Part shown: positions 1 through 11,189 of the stretch, piece after piece
Numbering within the stretch: the stretch's first letter is position 1
How the letters are laid out: each line of letters begins with the position of its first letter
Origin: a virus
DNA length: 58,729 nucleotides
Direction: 5' to 3' (one strand)
IMG/VR virus record: IMGVR_UViG_3300035701_000035
Coordinates: 1 to 58,729 of that record
Made by a program: the position numbers and the translations under genes
Notes under the pieces: model-generated
Told to the model about the DNA's origin: nothing
Seen by the model: the letters and a program-made list of their open reading frames with translations, nothing else
The model's database searches: none

Positions 1-3000
1 TTAGGATAAAAAACATATTTACCATCTTTATCTGTTGTAAAATAAATACCCTTGCCGCTATTAGGTTTATTAAAATTAGATAAAAATTTTGCACCAAAAT
101 GATAAACAATATCTTTTACTTTACTATTAGGAAATATACTATCTAAATATTGAGAATAAGCTTGTAACGCTTGTTGTTTTTGTTGTGGGGTTATTTGGTT
201 ACTTAACGGAGGTATAATTAATTCATCATTATTTTCTAACCATTTTTTTATATCATTATCTGTTTTTAAACCAGTTAATTTGTTACCTTTTTTATCTGTA
301 ACACCATCTATTTTTAAAGATTGTTTTACTATAATAGGATTATGTATCATAGTCCTATGAATAGGTAAATTAGGATATAACTCTCTAACTCTATTTAAAA
401 GTAATTTAGAAATACCTTTACCTCTTAAATCTGATTTTACTTCTGTATATCTAATATACACACCAGTAGCATCAATTCTATCTATAAACATATAAGCATC
501 ATACTTATAGTTTCCTTTAGAATCTTTAAGGGGCATTGTGCCGTTTTCTTGGTACGCTACCGCAGTTTGTATTCCAGAACTACCATATAAATCATTTAAT
601 AAACCTCCATTAACTGTTCTAATTACATATCCTTTGTTTTTAGGAGCTATAAATTCTTTATTTAATTGTTTGTATTTGTCAAATTCATATAAATCATAAT
701 CAGATTGTATTTCACTTTTTGTTCTATTAATACCTTCTTGAGATTTCCATAAATCTAAAATACCTAAATCATCTTTTAGTATTTTATTATTTGCTTCAGT
801 TAACTGTTTAAAAATTTCAGATTCTGCAACTTTATTAAATCCTAATCTATTACCTACTTTACCAGTAACTTTATCAAATTTTGCAGGTTTAAATCCTTCA
901 TCTACATTTTCTTCATCACCTTCTATTTCTTCTGTTACAAAACTATTAAGTTCTTTATCATATTTAAACTGACCATTAAAAGTATTTCTAATAATATTAG
1001 TTAGAAAATCATCTCCCCAATCTTTTCTCTTTCCTGACTTAAAATCTTCAATTAATTGAGGAATAGCATTTTTTCTCTTTTTAAAATTATCATTATATTC
1101 TTTTTTAGCTTTATTGTAAGCTTCTTTATCTACTATTACATCAAAAGTACCATCAGAATATTGGGTAATAATTTTATTATTAGTTTTTACTTGAGTTATT
1201 TGAGTTTTGTTATTACCAAACCCTAAAGATTCATATACTTGATTAGCTAATTCAGGATTATAATCAAATAGTTCTTCAACTCCTGATTTAACACTAGTAG
1301 ATGGTTGAGTAGATACAATAGATCTTTTTACAGTTGGAGTAATTGTTGGACTAATCCTTTGTGGATTTGCATAGTCCATACCTGATAGATAATCTTTAAA
1401 TCTGGTCTTGTTAAAATTCTCAACTGAGTTCTGTCTAATAAACTGATCATAAAAATTATCTAATACAGTAAACCCATGTGTATCTAATGCATCAGTAAAT
1501 TTATCAACTTCATCTTCTACAATTGTTAAGAACTCTGAATTATCAACAATGTTTGTAAAGCTTAATTTAGTTTTATTCAAACCTGTCTGTAAGAATGCAA
1601 AAGTATTTAAGTACTTGAACATTTCACTAATTCTAGTATTCTCTTCTGGATCACTAACTTTAATTACTGTTGAATCAGCTAATCTTTTAAGATCATTACT
1701 GTAAAGATTTGATTTATCAGTATCAAAACTTTTCTCAGCTAATAAAATATTAAATGCAGTTTCACTTTTATCTGAATCAATTTTTAATCTACTTAATACT
1801 GGATAGTCTTTTGCTAATAAAGGATGGTTTTGTAATAACTTGGCCATTCTTACAGCAAATGAATTATCACTATCTTGGAATAAATGATAGAAATTATATG
1901 AATTATCTAGAGCTTTAACAGCTAATAGTTTTTCATAAGTATATCTTACAGATTTTTCATTAGATAAATCTGGAAACAACTCATATGTATTTTTTAATTC
2001 TTCTTGAAATTCTGCTGAATTAGAGTAAGTAGTTGTAAGTGGGTATACTGACCTCAAATATTCACGTTCTGAAACAAATTTTTGGTATTCATTAAAGTTT
2101 GTCTCCTCATTATTCATAAATGTAGCAGGATGTAATGGATACAATCCTCTTTCTTCATAACTATTCTCTACATCTGATCCTTGTATCCATGATTCATCAG
2201 CAAATTCTTTTTTAAGTTGCTTAATATCTATATACAAAGTACCATTTTTAACAAATGCACCTCTCTTAAGTTCTTTTGCTAATGAAGTAGGTATTTTAGT
2301 CTCCATATCTAAAGACATGAATCCTTCTTCCTCTTTATATTTTCTAACTGCATTTTGAAGTATGAAACTTACTATATCATTTCTAAAAACATTACTAAAC
2401 ATTTCAATGTTTTTACCAGGAAAAGTACTTTCAAGATCTCTTCTGATTTGATTTTTTCTAGCAATTAAATAATCACTAACAGCTTTATGATATCTTAATT
2501 TAAACAATGGTCTACTTACAGCTAGTGCTAAAGGACCGTTAAAGAAAGAACTAATTATTGAGTCATTTTTTAATGAATCTAAAACTTCTGTTGGTATTCT
2601 TGAATCATATTGTAATTCATCAATATTAGCTTCTGTTTGTTCTACATCAGAAAGTGTTGACTCAGTACTTGTATCTGGATTAAATGACATCTTAAGTGCA
2701 GTGTATCCTGAAATTTGTTGTTCAAGTTCAAGATAGTGTAAGAACATAGCTTTTGCAATATCACTGTCTTTATCATTACTAACAATAAGATCCATCATTT
2801 CTTTTTCAGTAAATTCTTTTTCTTTTTTGTCTTTAAAATGTTTATCTAACAACTCTTGTCCTTTATCATATCTATCATCATTTTTAGAATTTTGAGCTAA
2901 TTCATTTTTAGTAAAATGGTTCTTGATAACTTCAGATGCCGCTTTGTATTTTGCAAGTCCTGGACTTTTAGGTTTTTTATTTAGTACTTCTGCATATGTA

Positions 3001-6000
3001 GATTTTGCAAGACGTTGCTCATCTACATATTCTCTAACCAGTGGATTAGATACAAAGTAAATTGCTTCTTTAACAGGTACACCAGCTTTAATAAGATATA
3101 ACAATGTTGGAGCAACTTCATAATTACCCTGGATAAAGAAGATCCATGCATCTTTCTCAACATCTACCCAACCATTTATCATTTGAGAAATAACATCAGA
3201 TATTTTATAGACACCGTCTACATCATTTAAATCTGACATAGAGATAACTTCAGTACCATTTTTTGATTTCATCTTATTATGTCTCAATCTCATATTACTA
3301 GTTCTTGTTACTTTACTAGTCACATATTCTGCAGGCATATAAGCACCTACTGAATTCATAATAATATTGAATGTATTTTCAATAGCACCCAGACCTAAAG
3401 TTTTCTTACCTACAATGTTAGACTCATGTTTGTATACGTTATACAATGCTTCTAATACTCTTGTAGGACTGATCTCTCCTGTATCCTCAGTCATTTTATT
3501 CTTCTTAGGATTATATTCCATAACATGCTTTGATAACTCTTCTGCAATGTCTTTAAGAATAAATGTACCATTCGGCATGATTAAAGAAGAATAGTTATCA
3601 GGAAGCTCAAGTATGTTTTTGATATCATCTATAAGTTCATTTTCCAATGCAGCTTTTTGTAATTTAATAGCTTTAGCAAATTCATCTGTACCTCTAAGAT
3701 CTTTTATTTCTTGATTATTTTTATAACTTCTTTTGACTACATTACCATTTTCATCAAGTGTATTCATGAACATAGTCATCTTATCAATATCAAAATCCCC
3801 TCCAGACTTAGCTACAATTTCTGCTGGAGCAATAATAATATTACCTGCTTGTGGTGGTAAGAACTCAAACACTTCAGCAAATTCCATAGAGTTAAGACCC
3901 TGAACTGGAATCCTTACACCTACTAATGTAATTGCTTTTCTATTTGCATTATCATTTGCATCTAACCAAACATCATCTTTGATTTTCTCATTTAATCTAT
4001 CTAATGATGCATTCATATCAAGATTTTCCATAGAAAATGTAACATTTCCAATTCCTGTAAATTGCTTTGCTCCACCTTTTACATAGGCATCATATTGTTT
4101 TTGAGCATCTTCTTTAGACTTAACAACAATTATGTCTAATGCATCACGATCTGAAGACTTTAAAGTTTTATGTGAATAAAAGTCTCCTAATACTTTAATT
4201 CCTTGATAAGTACTTCCTTTAACTCGTTTTCCATTTTTATTATCTAATACAAGATCAGCTTTAATTTCTGGAGTAAGGTCAGATTCTAAAATAAAAAGTT
4301 TAGTGTCTCCTTTTGTACTTTTTAATTCAGAAAAAGCTATATCATATATAGGATCTGTATTATAAACTCCAACAGTCTCATTATTATTATATTCTAGATT
4401 GAAAAGATTGTAATAAGTTCCTTGCATAGCAATCATAACTTTGGTTGCTGCAGTAAAGCCATTAGATTTTTTATGATAAGTTGGTAATAAATAAGTTTTA
4501 GAAGCCCATTTTTTAATCTCATCTTTAGTTGCTTTTCTTAAATCAGGTTCAGTAAATTGACCAGAATACAAACCAACTGATACTTGTACCAGTGCTTCTC
4601 CTGAAACTTTCTGTTTGATTATTCTTTTGTTAATCATAGAAAGTAACAACTTCTCTATTTTAGCAGCTTCAGGATGGAAAGAAAGATCATGAACCAATTC
4701 TCCACTATTATCAAATACATCAATAAAATCAATAAGATCATCACTTAGAACATCTTCTCTCTCAAGATTAGTTCTAATCATGTTTACAAGTTTAGCTATA
4801 CTTGATTTATCTTTAGCTTTATATTCTCCTGGACTAGTTTCGTCATAACCCATTTCTTCAAGAAGGTCAATCTTTAAAAGATTAGTATACTCCTCTACAC
4901 GATCAACATATTTTTTTACTCTTTCATCTGTAATATCTTGATATTTTGCAGATTTTACTTTACCTTGTACATAAAGACCATCAAGAATTAACTTTCTTAA
5001 CTGTGTAGAGAAGATTGATTTACCTTTGTAACTTGCATTTACTTCTGTCTGATTTTTAAGATACTCAGCATAGATAGTATTTACAGTAAAGTTTGAGTCT
5101 TTATTAAAAGTTCCATCAGGATTCAATATAACATCACCAGTTCCAATATGACTTGTTTTAGATCCTGACTCAAATAAAACATAATCTACTTGATCTTTCA
5201 TCATTTTCTCATGCAAATCATACATTGGTGTACCCTCTTTTGCTACCCCAGGGATAACAGGAGCAAGTGAAAACTTATGGAAAGAGTTTACAGGAAGACC
5301 TTGTGAGTCTATGTTTCCAAAATACTGTAACTTATATGGAGGAAAAAATTCTACTACATCTTCTGCAGTAACATTTTCTCCCAGAGCAACTTTTCTATAT
5401 AGTAACTCTTGTGGATCACTCCAGTTACCTTCAAGCTTTTTAAGAATTCTATATGATTCAAAAGATATAATACCTTGACCATCAGCAATTTTCATCTGTG
5501 GTTTATCAGTTGAAAAGTATTCAGATGCTGCTTTATCAGCTAAGTCTTTTGCTTTTTTTCTATCTTTAGTTCTTGCATAAATTGTTTCCTCAATTTCATC
5601 TCTGTACTCTTTGTACATAACAGAATTGAATTGCATTTCTTTTACAATAGCAGTTTTTAAAGTACCATCATAATTTCTTACTTCATATCCTCTTTTTTCT
5701 GCATAGTAATTTTTTAAAGAACTAACATAAATTTGTGCTCTTTTATCTGACCTAAATCCTCTACCACCAGATGCAAGACCTGCATTACGTTTATGGAATT
5801 CTTCTTTAGCATGATTGTATTGTACTAAATCTCCATATGCAATGATTACAGTCTCCATTTTATGAATGAAAGAGTTATAAGTATATGCTTTCATTAATGC
5901 AGTTTCTATATCTTTTTCAGTAAGACTTTCATTAGTTAATTGTATTCTTTCAATAAGACCTTTATCTACGTATTTAGCTTTTTGTAGTCTATTAAAATTT

Positions 6001-9000
6001 GCAGTAGTATCAAGATCAAAATATGTTTCAATATCTTTTCTAATTTTATTTCTTAAAGTAGGATTTTTATCCAACTCTGTCATTAGATTAAAATCAGCAA
6101 GTTTATTAGCAGAAGCTTTGTCAATTATAGCATATAATTCTTTTTGTATAGGTTGAGTAAGCATGTCATCAAATGCAGTAAATGCTTGTCCAGCCATTAC
6201 TGCAGTTTTTTGACCATCTTTTCTTTTTACTTTTCTATTATATCCTGCATAGTTTTTAAACTTATCTATGTCCTGTTGGAATCTAAAAATTCTATTTGCT
6301 TCTCCAGTTAAGTAACCCTCAAGAATATCATATGATTTAATAACTCCATCTGCATAAGGTAAGAAAGACACCATGTCTACATAAAGTTTTGTATCTTTTT
6401 TACCATTGTATGTTTTTATATCTCCATCAATAGTAAGACCCATTGCTGTATTCTTAGAAGCATGTCTCATGAATTCTTCAACACCACTTAATAACATTGT
6501 ATGAAATTCTTGAAGATATTTACTAGTAGCATCCATTGATGCTGTAGAAGTACCTCCTTCATTTCTATTACTAACCATTTGAGTTCCAGCTACATTCTGT
6601 AATACAAGTTTTGTATCTGATATCTTTTGACCATATGTAGGAGACATCTGATTTAAATCAAATATAGAACCTAAAATTTTTGAAAATGGACTAAATGTAT
6701 TATTAGCTTCATTTAACCATCTCATATGTTTAAACTTACCATTAGGATCTGCAGCATCTGTAGTTAATTCTAGCCAGTTCTCTGCAAAGTTAATTGCAGT
6801 CACAAGTCTTGTAATAGTACTGTCTACCATGTGTTCCCAAACTCTGTTTCCTTCAGGAGTTTGAACACTAAAGTTAGAATAACCATCTGAGAATGCATTT
6901 TGAATACCTGCTAAAACTCTAAGTCTACCTCTCACATCCTCAAGTTCTAAGTCTTTATCTTTAAGTAACTCTGGATTTAATAAATATGTTAAAGGATCTC
7001 TTTTAAATTTAAATGTATCTGATGATGAACTTTTGTCTACTTTTTTAATTATCTCATACATTCTATCAATACCAAATGTAGTACTGAATGGTTCATTTCT
7101 ATTATTGATTATTTCTTTAATAGCAGAACTAGATTGATCTAAGACAACACCAATAGCTTGTAAAAATTCATTAGCTTTTCTATAATTAAATTTACCATTT
7201 ACTCCAAAATCTTTTACAATTTTAGCAGTATTAAGCATATTGTAACCTAACTTAGTATGTTTTTCAACATAAGGATTAATTGTAGTATCAGCCGTCATAA
7301 AATTAGACTTCCAATCTTGCATCACTTGATATACATCAAAATTTGCTTTTGCAACTCTAGCTTCAAATACTTTAACACCATCCTCAGATTTACTATCTTC
7401 TTTGTTTAAGTTAAGTTGTACAAATGGTATTCTTGGTTTTTTAAAATCTTGCCAAAAATTTGTCTCTACATCAAACTCCATTGGATTATATAGACCCAAA
7501 GAATTTTTAGCACTAAAGAATGGGTTTGGCAATAATGTCTGTAATTGTTGTAGCTCTGGATAGTTTTCAGAATTTTCATAAATTCTACTATACATATCTA
7601 TTTCATCAAATGAACCTTCTAAGATTTTAGCAAGTCTATTCCATGTAATATCAATGTCTTGTAGAACAGGAAGACCAAAAAGACCATCCCTGTTATTTAC
7701 AACGTCTCCATCTTCTCTTGTAACTTTAAAGATACTTGCTAATAACATCATAGTATCTTCACTTGCTAATTGTTTAGAAGAAATACTATTACCACCATCA
7801 TTTAATTTAAACAAATTACTTTTCTCAATATTAGTTGGATCTTCAATCTCAATATATTGATCTCTTAGTACACGGTACCGTGATTTCTCAACGTGATATG
7901 CAATGACATTATCTTTATCAGTACCATCTAGTGTTCCAGTAAGATTACCAAAGTTGTTTGTGATTTTATCTAGTAACTCATATTCTTCATTAAACTTAGG
8001 ATCAAGAATTAAATCAAAATCTTTCTCTACTGCATCAACATAAGCAAGCCTCATTCTTTCAAATCTATCATAGATATCTCTATATAGATCTTTTTTATTC
8101 TCTGGATCTTTAAGTAATTTTAATGCTGCAGCTGTTGTATTAAAGTCTCTATTGTAATTTTGGAATATAAGAGCCATCATACTATCCATTGCATCAGATA
8201 TTTTCTTAGACTCTTCTAATGTAAAATTATCATTGATAGTTTTACTTCTGTTTAGTTTCCCAAGTATTACATTATTCATAGAAGGTTTAAGATGTGATAA
8301 AATCTCTGGAGTTGCTGAAGCTCTGTATAATTTATCAAACATTTCTTTAACAGTAGCAATATCTTGCAAGCTTGTAGCAACCTGTTTCTTAGTTGTTTTA
8401 CCAAACATCTTTTGGATGAACTGGTATATTGTATCAAAGATTTTACTTAAAAATCCTTTAGTTGCTTTTTTACCTTTAGATTTAGCATAATCTCTAAACT
8501 CTTCAGCTAAGTCTTCTTCTATATCAAAGTATGCATCTTCTGGTTTAGCATATTTTCTATTTGCATATTTTGGAAGTTTTAATAATTGTTCATACATGTT
8601 TATCTTAGTGTCCTTAGTTAAGAACAATTGAGAAAATCCATGCCATGCTTCATGATAAAGATCTACTGAAGTACCACCATCAGCTTCATACAGAGTAATA
8701 CCATAACCAGACCAAGTTGCAAATGCATCTGAGTTTACTATTTCAGTAATTCTCTCAAGAGAGATAAATTTACTTAAAGGTGAATTTTTCCACCATGTCT
8801 CAGCTTTATCTCTATCAGCTTTAGATGTAAATACTTTATCTAAAAACTTATCACGAAGTTTAGATCTTTGTAATCCTTCCTTTTTATTTTTATATAGAGC
8901 ACTGTTAGATGAACCATTAATAATATCATCTAATAAGTTTACTCTAGTAGAAGGATTGTTTTGTACTCTAATTTCTTTAGCTTTTTCTTCTGTTATAGGA

Positions 9001-11189
9001 GCAGTTTTTTCTTTAACTACAGGTTTAACTCTAGCTGTAGGTTGCTCATTAAGTTCTGCTGCAGCAATAGTTCTAAAACCAAGTATTTGTTCTTCAGTTA
9101 AACCAACTAATTCTGCTAGTTTTTCTACTTTTAATCCTTGTTTATATTCTTCACTGTTTCCACCTGCTTCATCTATCTGTGCTTTCATAGAAAGAGTATA
9201 ATCAGAGTCTTGTCTTACAGCTGGTGTACTAGTAGGTGTTGTTCTTGCTTGTTTCTTTGGAAGAGCTTTTGGTGCTTCTTTATCTGTCTTAGCTTTAGTA
9301 ACAGGTTTTGACTGTGTTGGTTTTGGTCTACCTACAGGAATTATACCTTCAGATTCTACTGTACCTGTTGGAATTGCATATGTAAGATATGCATTTAATC
9401 CATTTTCATAAGCATTTTCTTCATCACTAATTACAATTTTTACATATGGTTTAATAGTATCCCAATAAATTACTGCCATGTCAGTAATTTTATCTCCTTC
9501 AATTGTATAATCAGTAAAAGTTGTTGCTTTATATTTATTATTAAACTGAACATTTGCTGGCCAAAATGCATCTTTTATTATATCTTTTGGTCTAGCATTT
9601 AATAAATGATTAAGAATAAGTTGTCTACCTTCTTCAGTAAATAAAACATCTTCAGAAATCTCTTTACCATTTAACTCTACAACAAAAGTTTTTTCATTAT
9701 TTATTGTAAGTACTTTTGTTACAATTCTGTCTCTGTTGTAGGGAAGATTAGTTTTATATCCTGTTTTAGGATCTTTCATCAATGCATTATTTATAAAGAC
9801 CTCAAAGTATGCTTTTCTTTCATCAGGAGTTAACTGTCTTCCCCTTATTTCTGCAGTAGTAGTTAAAACACTTGCTATCTTTTCTGCTAAAGGTCTATCA
9901 ATATCAGATCTTTGTAAAAATACTTCTTCATCAACTGATAATCCTCCAGCTGTATTCTTATTAATTATAAAATATTGTTTACCTTTATCTTTACCAACTG
10001 TTATAGGAACATATTTTTTAATATCTTCTTCACTAATTCCTGATTCTTCTAATGTTATTGTTTTAACTGCAGTAACAGGAATACCAAATGTTCCTCCTAA
10101 TATTGGAAGAATAACTTGTAAGTTATTATCAGACTCTTCAATTAATTTTCTTAACTGATAAAGATCATTCATTTCATTTTCTTGACGATCTTTTATTGTT
10201 TTCACTAATTGTTTTAACTGAGCATCAGTAACTTTAATTTTACCATTACTTTCTTCTTCTATTATAGTTGCTTGTCTTTTTGCAAGAACTTCAGGATCAA
10301 CAAGATTATAATGACGATTTGCTCTATTAGATAATAGTAATCTACCATCTACCAAATTTACTTTTCTTAAATATTGATATACTATACGACCCTCTTCAGG
10401 ATTATCTGTAATAGTACCATCAGGTTTAAAATAAACAAAATCTCCTTTAGAATCTGTTATAACTGCAGCTATACCAACATCATTTGGTTTATCTATTAAA
10501 TATTTTCTATCTTTTGCAGTCAATATATTTCTAGTTAACTGTGTAGTTAATGCAAGCACTACTCCATTGTATTCAATCTCTTCAGTACCAATTCTTTGTT
10601 TAACTATTTTTACTATAGCTTTAATTACATCAGAAAATAGTTTTTTTTCAGAATCTATTTTATTTCTATCTTCATCAGATACTGTTTCTGGATTAGCTTC
10701 CTCTGCAATTTGAATAGATGTAGTCCATGCACTACTAACTTTTGCTCCATTGTCTTCATTGTAAGACCAGAAACCCTCATCATTTACATCAGGAGAAAAG
10801 TCTTTTTTACTCTTGTTTGTATTTTTAATTTCAGAATCAATCTCTTGTTTACTCTTTTTTTTAGTTGCAATTGCTTTCCCTACTTCAATAAGATCAGCAA
10901 ATCTTTTTCTCATTTTTGCAAGACCATTAAAATCAAAATCATTATCAACCAGATAATCATTAACTTCTTCATCTTGTTTAACTAAATCAAATATATCAGG
11001 AATAGCTTGTGCATACAACATAGCTTTAACTTGATCACCTGTAGCATTTTTTATAACATTATATGTGTCTTGAACAATTTTATTCAAGTCAATTGCAGGT
11101 AATTCTGCATCATCTAATCTATCAATAACTTCTCCGTAAAGTACTTCGTAAAGATCTAATACTTGTTCTTTATTTAAACTACATGCCAT
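1..11189 (-). CDS. Giant crAss-like virion RNA polymerase, multidomain, C-terminus cut by window edge
   Basis: I read this frame from the ATG at 11189 to the left edge with no in-frame stop, giving at least 3729 residues; the end lies outside the window. Near residue 2465 it has KSGGDFDIDKMTMF. DFDID is the metal-binding catalytic loop of crAss-like virion RNA polymerases (phi14:2 gp66 type; DxDGD in cellular enzymes), and the preceding VGVRIPVQGLNSMEF and FLPPQAG segments also match that family. Near residue 846 LYHEAWHGFSQLF gives HExxH, with EEDLAEEF downstream, a zincin-type metallopeptidase domain. Near residue 3586 RGKGISKLLLNRV looks like motif A of a GNAT acetyltransferase. The last visible residues (VYHFGAKF, GKGIYFTTD) resemble polyvalent-protein ADP-ribosyltransferases. 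In this group the polymerase is packaged and ejected to transcribe early genes. The start overlaps the upstream stop as TAATG, so translation is probably coupled. Polymerase call is firm; the GNAT call is fair and the ART call weak. Confidence 0.93.
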   Translation of the reverse strand, partial: MACSLNKEQVLDLYEVLYGEVIDRLDDAELPAIDLNKIVQDTYNVIKNATGDQVKAMLYAQAIPDIFDLVKQDEEVNDYLVDNDFDFNGLAKMRKRFADLIEVGKAIATKKKSKQEIDSEIKNTNKSKKDFSPDVNDEGFWSYNEDNGAKVSSAWTTSIQIAEEANPETVSDEDRNKIDSEKKLFSDVIKAIVKIVKQRIGTEEIEYNGVVLALTTQLTRNILTAKDRKYLIDKPNDVGIAAVITDSKGDFVYFKPDGTITDNPEEGRIVYQYLRKVNLVDGRLLLSNRANRHYNLVDPEVLAKRQATIIEEESNGKIKVTDAQLKQLVKTIKDRQENEMNDLYQLRKLIEESDNNLQVILPILGGTFGIPVTAVKTITLEESGISEEDIKKYVPITVGKDKGKQYFIINKNTAGGLSVDEEVFLQRSDIDRPLAEKIASVLTTTAEIRGRQLTPDERKAYFEVFINNALMKDPKTGYKTNLPYNRDRIVTKVLTINNEKTFVVELNGKEISEDVLFTEEGRQLILNHLLNARPKDIIKDAFWPANVQFNNKYKATTFTDYTIEGDKITDMAVIYWDTIKPYVKIVISDEENAYENGLNAYLTYAIPTGTVESEGIIPVGRPKPTQSKPVTKAKTDKEAPKALPKKQARTTPTSTPAVRQDSDYTLSMKAQIDEAGGNSEEYKQGLKVEKLAELVGLTEEQILGFRTIAAAELNEQPTARVKPVVKEKTAPITEEKAKEIRVQNNPSTRVNLLDDIINGSSNSALYKNKKEGLQRSKLRDKFLDKVFTSKADRDKAETWWKNSPLSKFISLERITEIVNSDAFATWSGYGITLYEADGGTSVDLYHEAWHGFSQLFLTKDTKINMYEQLLKLPKYANRKYAKPEDAYFDIEEDLAEEFRDYAKSKGKKATKGFLSKIFDTIYQFIQKMFGKTTKKQVATSLQDIATVKEMFDKLYRASATPEILSHLKPSMNNVILGKLNRSKTINDNFTLEESKKISDAMDSMMALIFQNYNRDFNTTAAALKLLKDPENKKDLYRDIYDRFERMRLAYVDAVEKDFDLILDPKFNEEYELLDKITNNFGNLTGTLDGTDKDNVIAYHVEKSRYRVLRDQYIEIEDPTNIEKSNLFKLNDGGNSISSKQLASEDTMMLLASIFKVTREDGDVVNNRDGLFGLPVLQDIDITWNRLAKILEGSFDEIDMYSRIYENSENYPELQQLQTLLPNPFFSAKNSLGLYNPMEFDVETNFWQDFKKPRIPFVQLNLNKEDSKSEDGVKVFEARVAKANFDVYQVMQDWKSNFMTADTTINPYVEKHTKLGYNMLNTAKIVKDFGVNGKFNYRKANEFLQAIGVVLDQSSSAIKEIINNRNEPFSTTFGIDRMYEIIKKVDKSSSSDTFKFKRDPLTYLLNPELLKDKDLELEDVRGRLRVLAGIQNAFSDGYSNFSVQTPEGNRVWEHMVDSTITRLVTAINFAENWLELTTDAADPNGKFKHMRWLNEANNTFSPFSKILGSIFDLNQMSPTYGQKISDTKLVLQNVAGTQMVSNRNEGGTSTASMDATSKYLQEFHTMLLSGVEEFMRHASKNTAMGLTIDGDIKTYNGKKDTKLYVDMVSFLPYADGVIKSYDILEGYLTGEANRIFRFQQDIDKFKNYAGYNRKVKRKDGQKTAVMAGQAFTAFDDMLTQPIQKELYAIIDKASANKLADFNLMTELDKNPTLRNKIRKDIETYFDLDTTANFNRLQKAKYVDKGLIERIQLTNESLTEKDIETALMKAYTYNSFIHKMETVIIAYGDLVQYNHAKEEFHKRNAGLASGGRGFRSDKRAQIYVSSLKNYYAEKRGYEVRNYDGTLKTAIVKEMQFNSVMYKEYRDEIEETIYARTKDRKKAKDLADKAASEYFSTDKPQMKIADGQGIISFESYRILKKLEGNWSDPQELLYRKVALGENVTAEDVVEFFPPYKLQYFGNIDSQGLPVNSFHKFSLAPVIPGVAKEGTPMYDLHEKMMKDQVDYVLFESGSKTSHIGTGDVILNPDGTFNKDSNFTVNTIYAEYLKNQTEVNASYKGKSIFSTQLRKLILDGLYVQGKVKSAKYQDITDERVKKYVDRVEEYTNLLKIDLLEEMGYDETSPGEYKAKDKSSIAKLVNMIRTNLEREDVLSDDLIDFIDVFDNSGELVHDLSFHPEAAKIEKLLLSMINKRIIKQKVSGEALVQVSVGLYSGQFTEPDLRKATKDEIKKWASKTYLLPTYHKKSNGFTAATKVMIAMQGTYYNLFNLEYNNNETVGVYNTDPIYDIAFSELKSTKGDTKLFILESDLTPEIKADLVLDNKNGKRVKGSTYQGIKVLGDFYSHKTLKSSDRDALDIIVVKSKEDAQKQYDAYVKGGAKQFTGIGNVTFSMENLDMNASLDRLNEKIKDDVWLDANDNANRKAITLVGVRIPVQGLNSMEFAEVFEFLPPQAGNIIIAPAEIVAKSGGDFDIDKMTMFMNTLDENGNVVKRSYKNNQEIKDLRGTDEFAKAIKLQKAALENELIDDIKNILELPDNYSSLIMPNGTFILKDIAEELSKHVMEYNPKKNKMTEDTGEISPTRVLEALYNVYKHESNIVGKKTLGLGAIENTFNIIMNSVGAYMPAEYVTSKVTRTSNMRLRHNKMKSKNGTEVISMSDLNDVDGVYKISDVISQMINGWVDVEKDAWIFFIQGNYEVAPTLLYLIKAGVPVKEAIYFVSNPLVREYVDEQRLAKSTYAEVLNKKPKSPGLAKYKAASEVIKNHFTKNELAQNSKNDDRYDKGQELLDKHFKDKKEKEFTEKEMMDLIVSNDKDSDIAKAMFLHYLELEQQISGYTALKMSFNPDTSTESTLSDVEQTEANIDELQYDSRIPTEVLDSLKNDSIISSFFNGPLALAVSRPLFKLRYHKAVSDYLIARKNQIRRDLESTFPGKNIEMFSNVFRNDIVSFILQNAVRKYKEEEGFMSLDMETKIPTSLAKELKRGAFVKNGTLYIDIKQLKKEFADESWIQGSDVENSYEERGLYPLHPATFMNNEETNFNEYQKFVSEREYLRSVYPLTTTYSNSAEFQEELKNTYELFPDLSNEKSVRYTYEKLLAVKALDNSYNFYHLFQDSDNSFAVRMAKLLQNHPLLAKDYPVLSRLKIDSDKSETAFNILLAEKSFDTDKSNLYSNDLKRLADSTVIKVSDPEENTRISEMFKYLNTFAFLQTGLNKTKLSFTNIVDNSEFLTIVEDEVDKFTDALDTHGFTVLDNFYDQFIRQNSVENFNKTRFKDYLSGMDYANPQRISPTITPTVKRSIVSTQPSTSVKSGVEELFDYNPELANQVYESLGFGNNKTQITQVKTNNKIITQYSDGTFDVIVDKEAYNKAKKEYNDNFKKRKNAIPQLIEDFKSGKRKDWGDDFLTNIIRNTFNGQFKYDKELNSFVTEEIEGDEENVDEGFKPAKFDKVTGKVGNRLGFNKVAESEIFKQLTEANNKILKDDLGILDLWKSQEGINRTKSEIQSDYDLYEFDKYKQLNKEFIAPKNKGYVIRTVNGGLLNDLYGSSGIQTAVAYQENGTMPLKDSKGNYKYDAYMFIDRIDATGVYIRYTEVKSDLRGKGISKLLLNRVRELYPNLPIHRTMIHNPIIVKQSLKIDGVTDKKGNKLTGLKTDNDIKKWLENNDELIIPPLSNQITPQQKQQALQAYSQYLDSIFPNSKVKDIVYHFGAKFLSNFNKPNSGKGIYFTTDKDGKYVFYP

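Noticed and set aside
3367-3594. Plus-strand open frames across the window (for example here, and at 8233-8490, 26619-26936, 53874-54236)
   Set aside because: They are short, lie opposite long minus-strand genes with recognisable domains, and encode Leu/Ile/Phe/Ser-rich strings typical of antisense reading of AT-rich genes.
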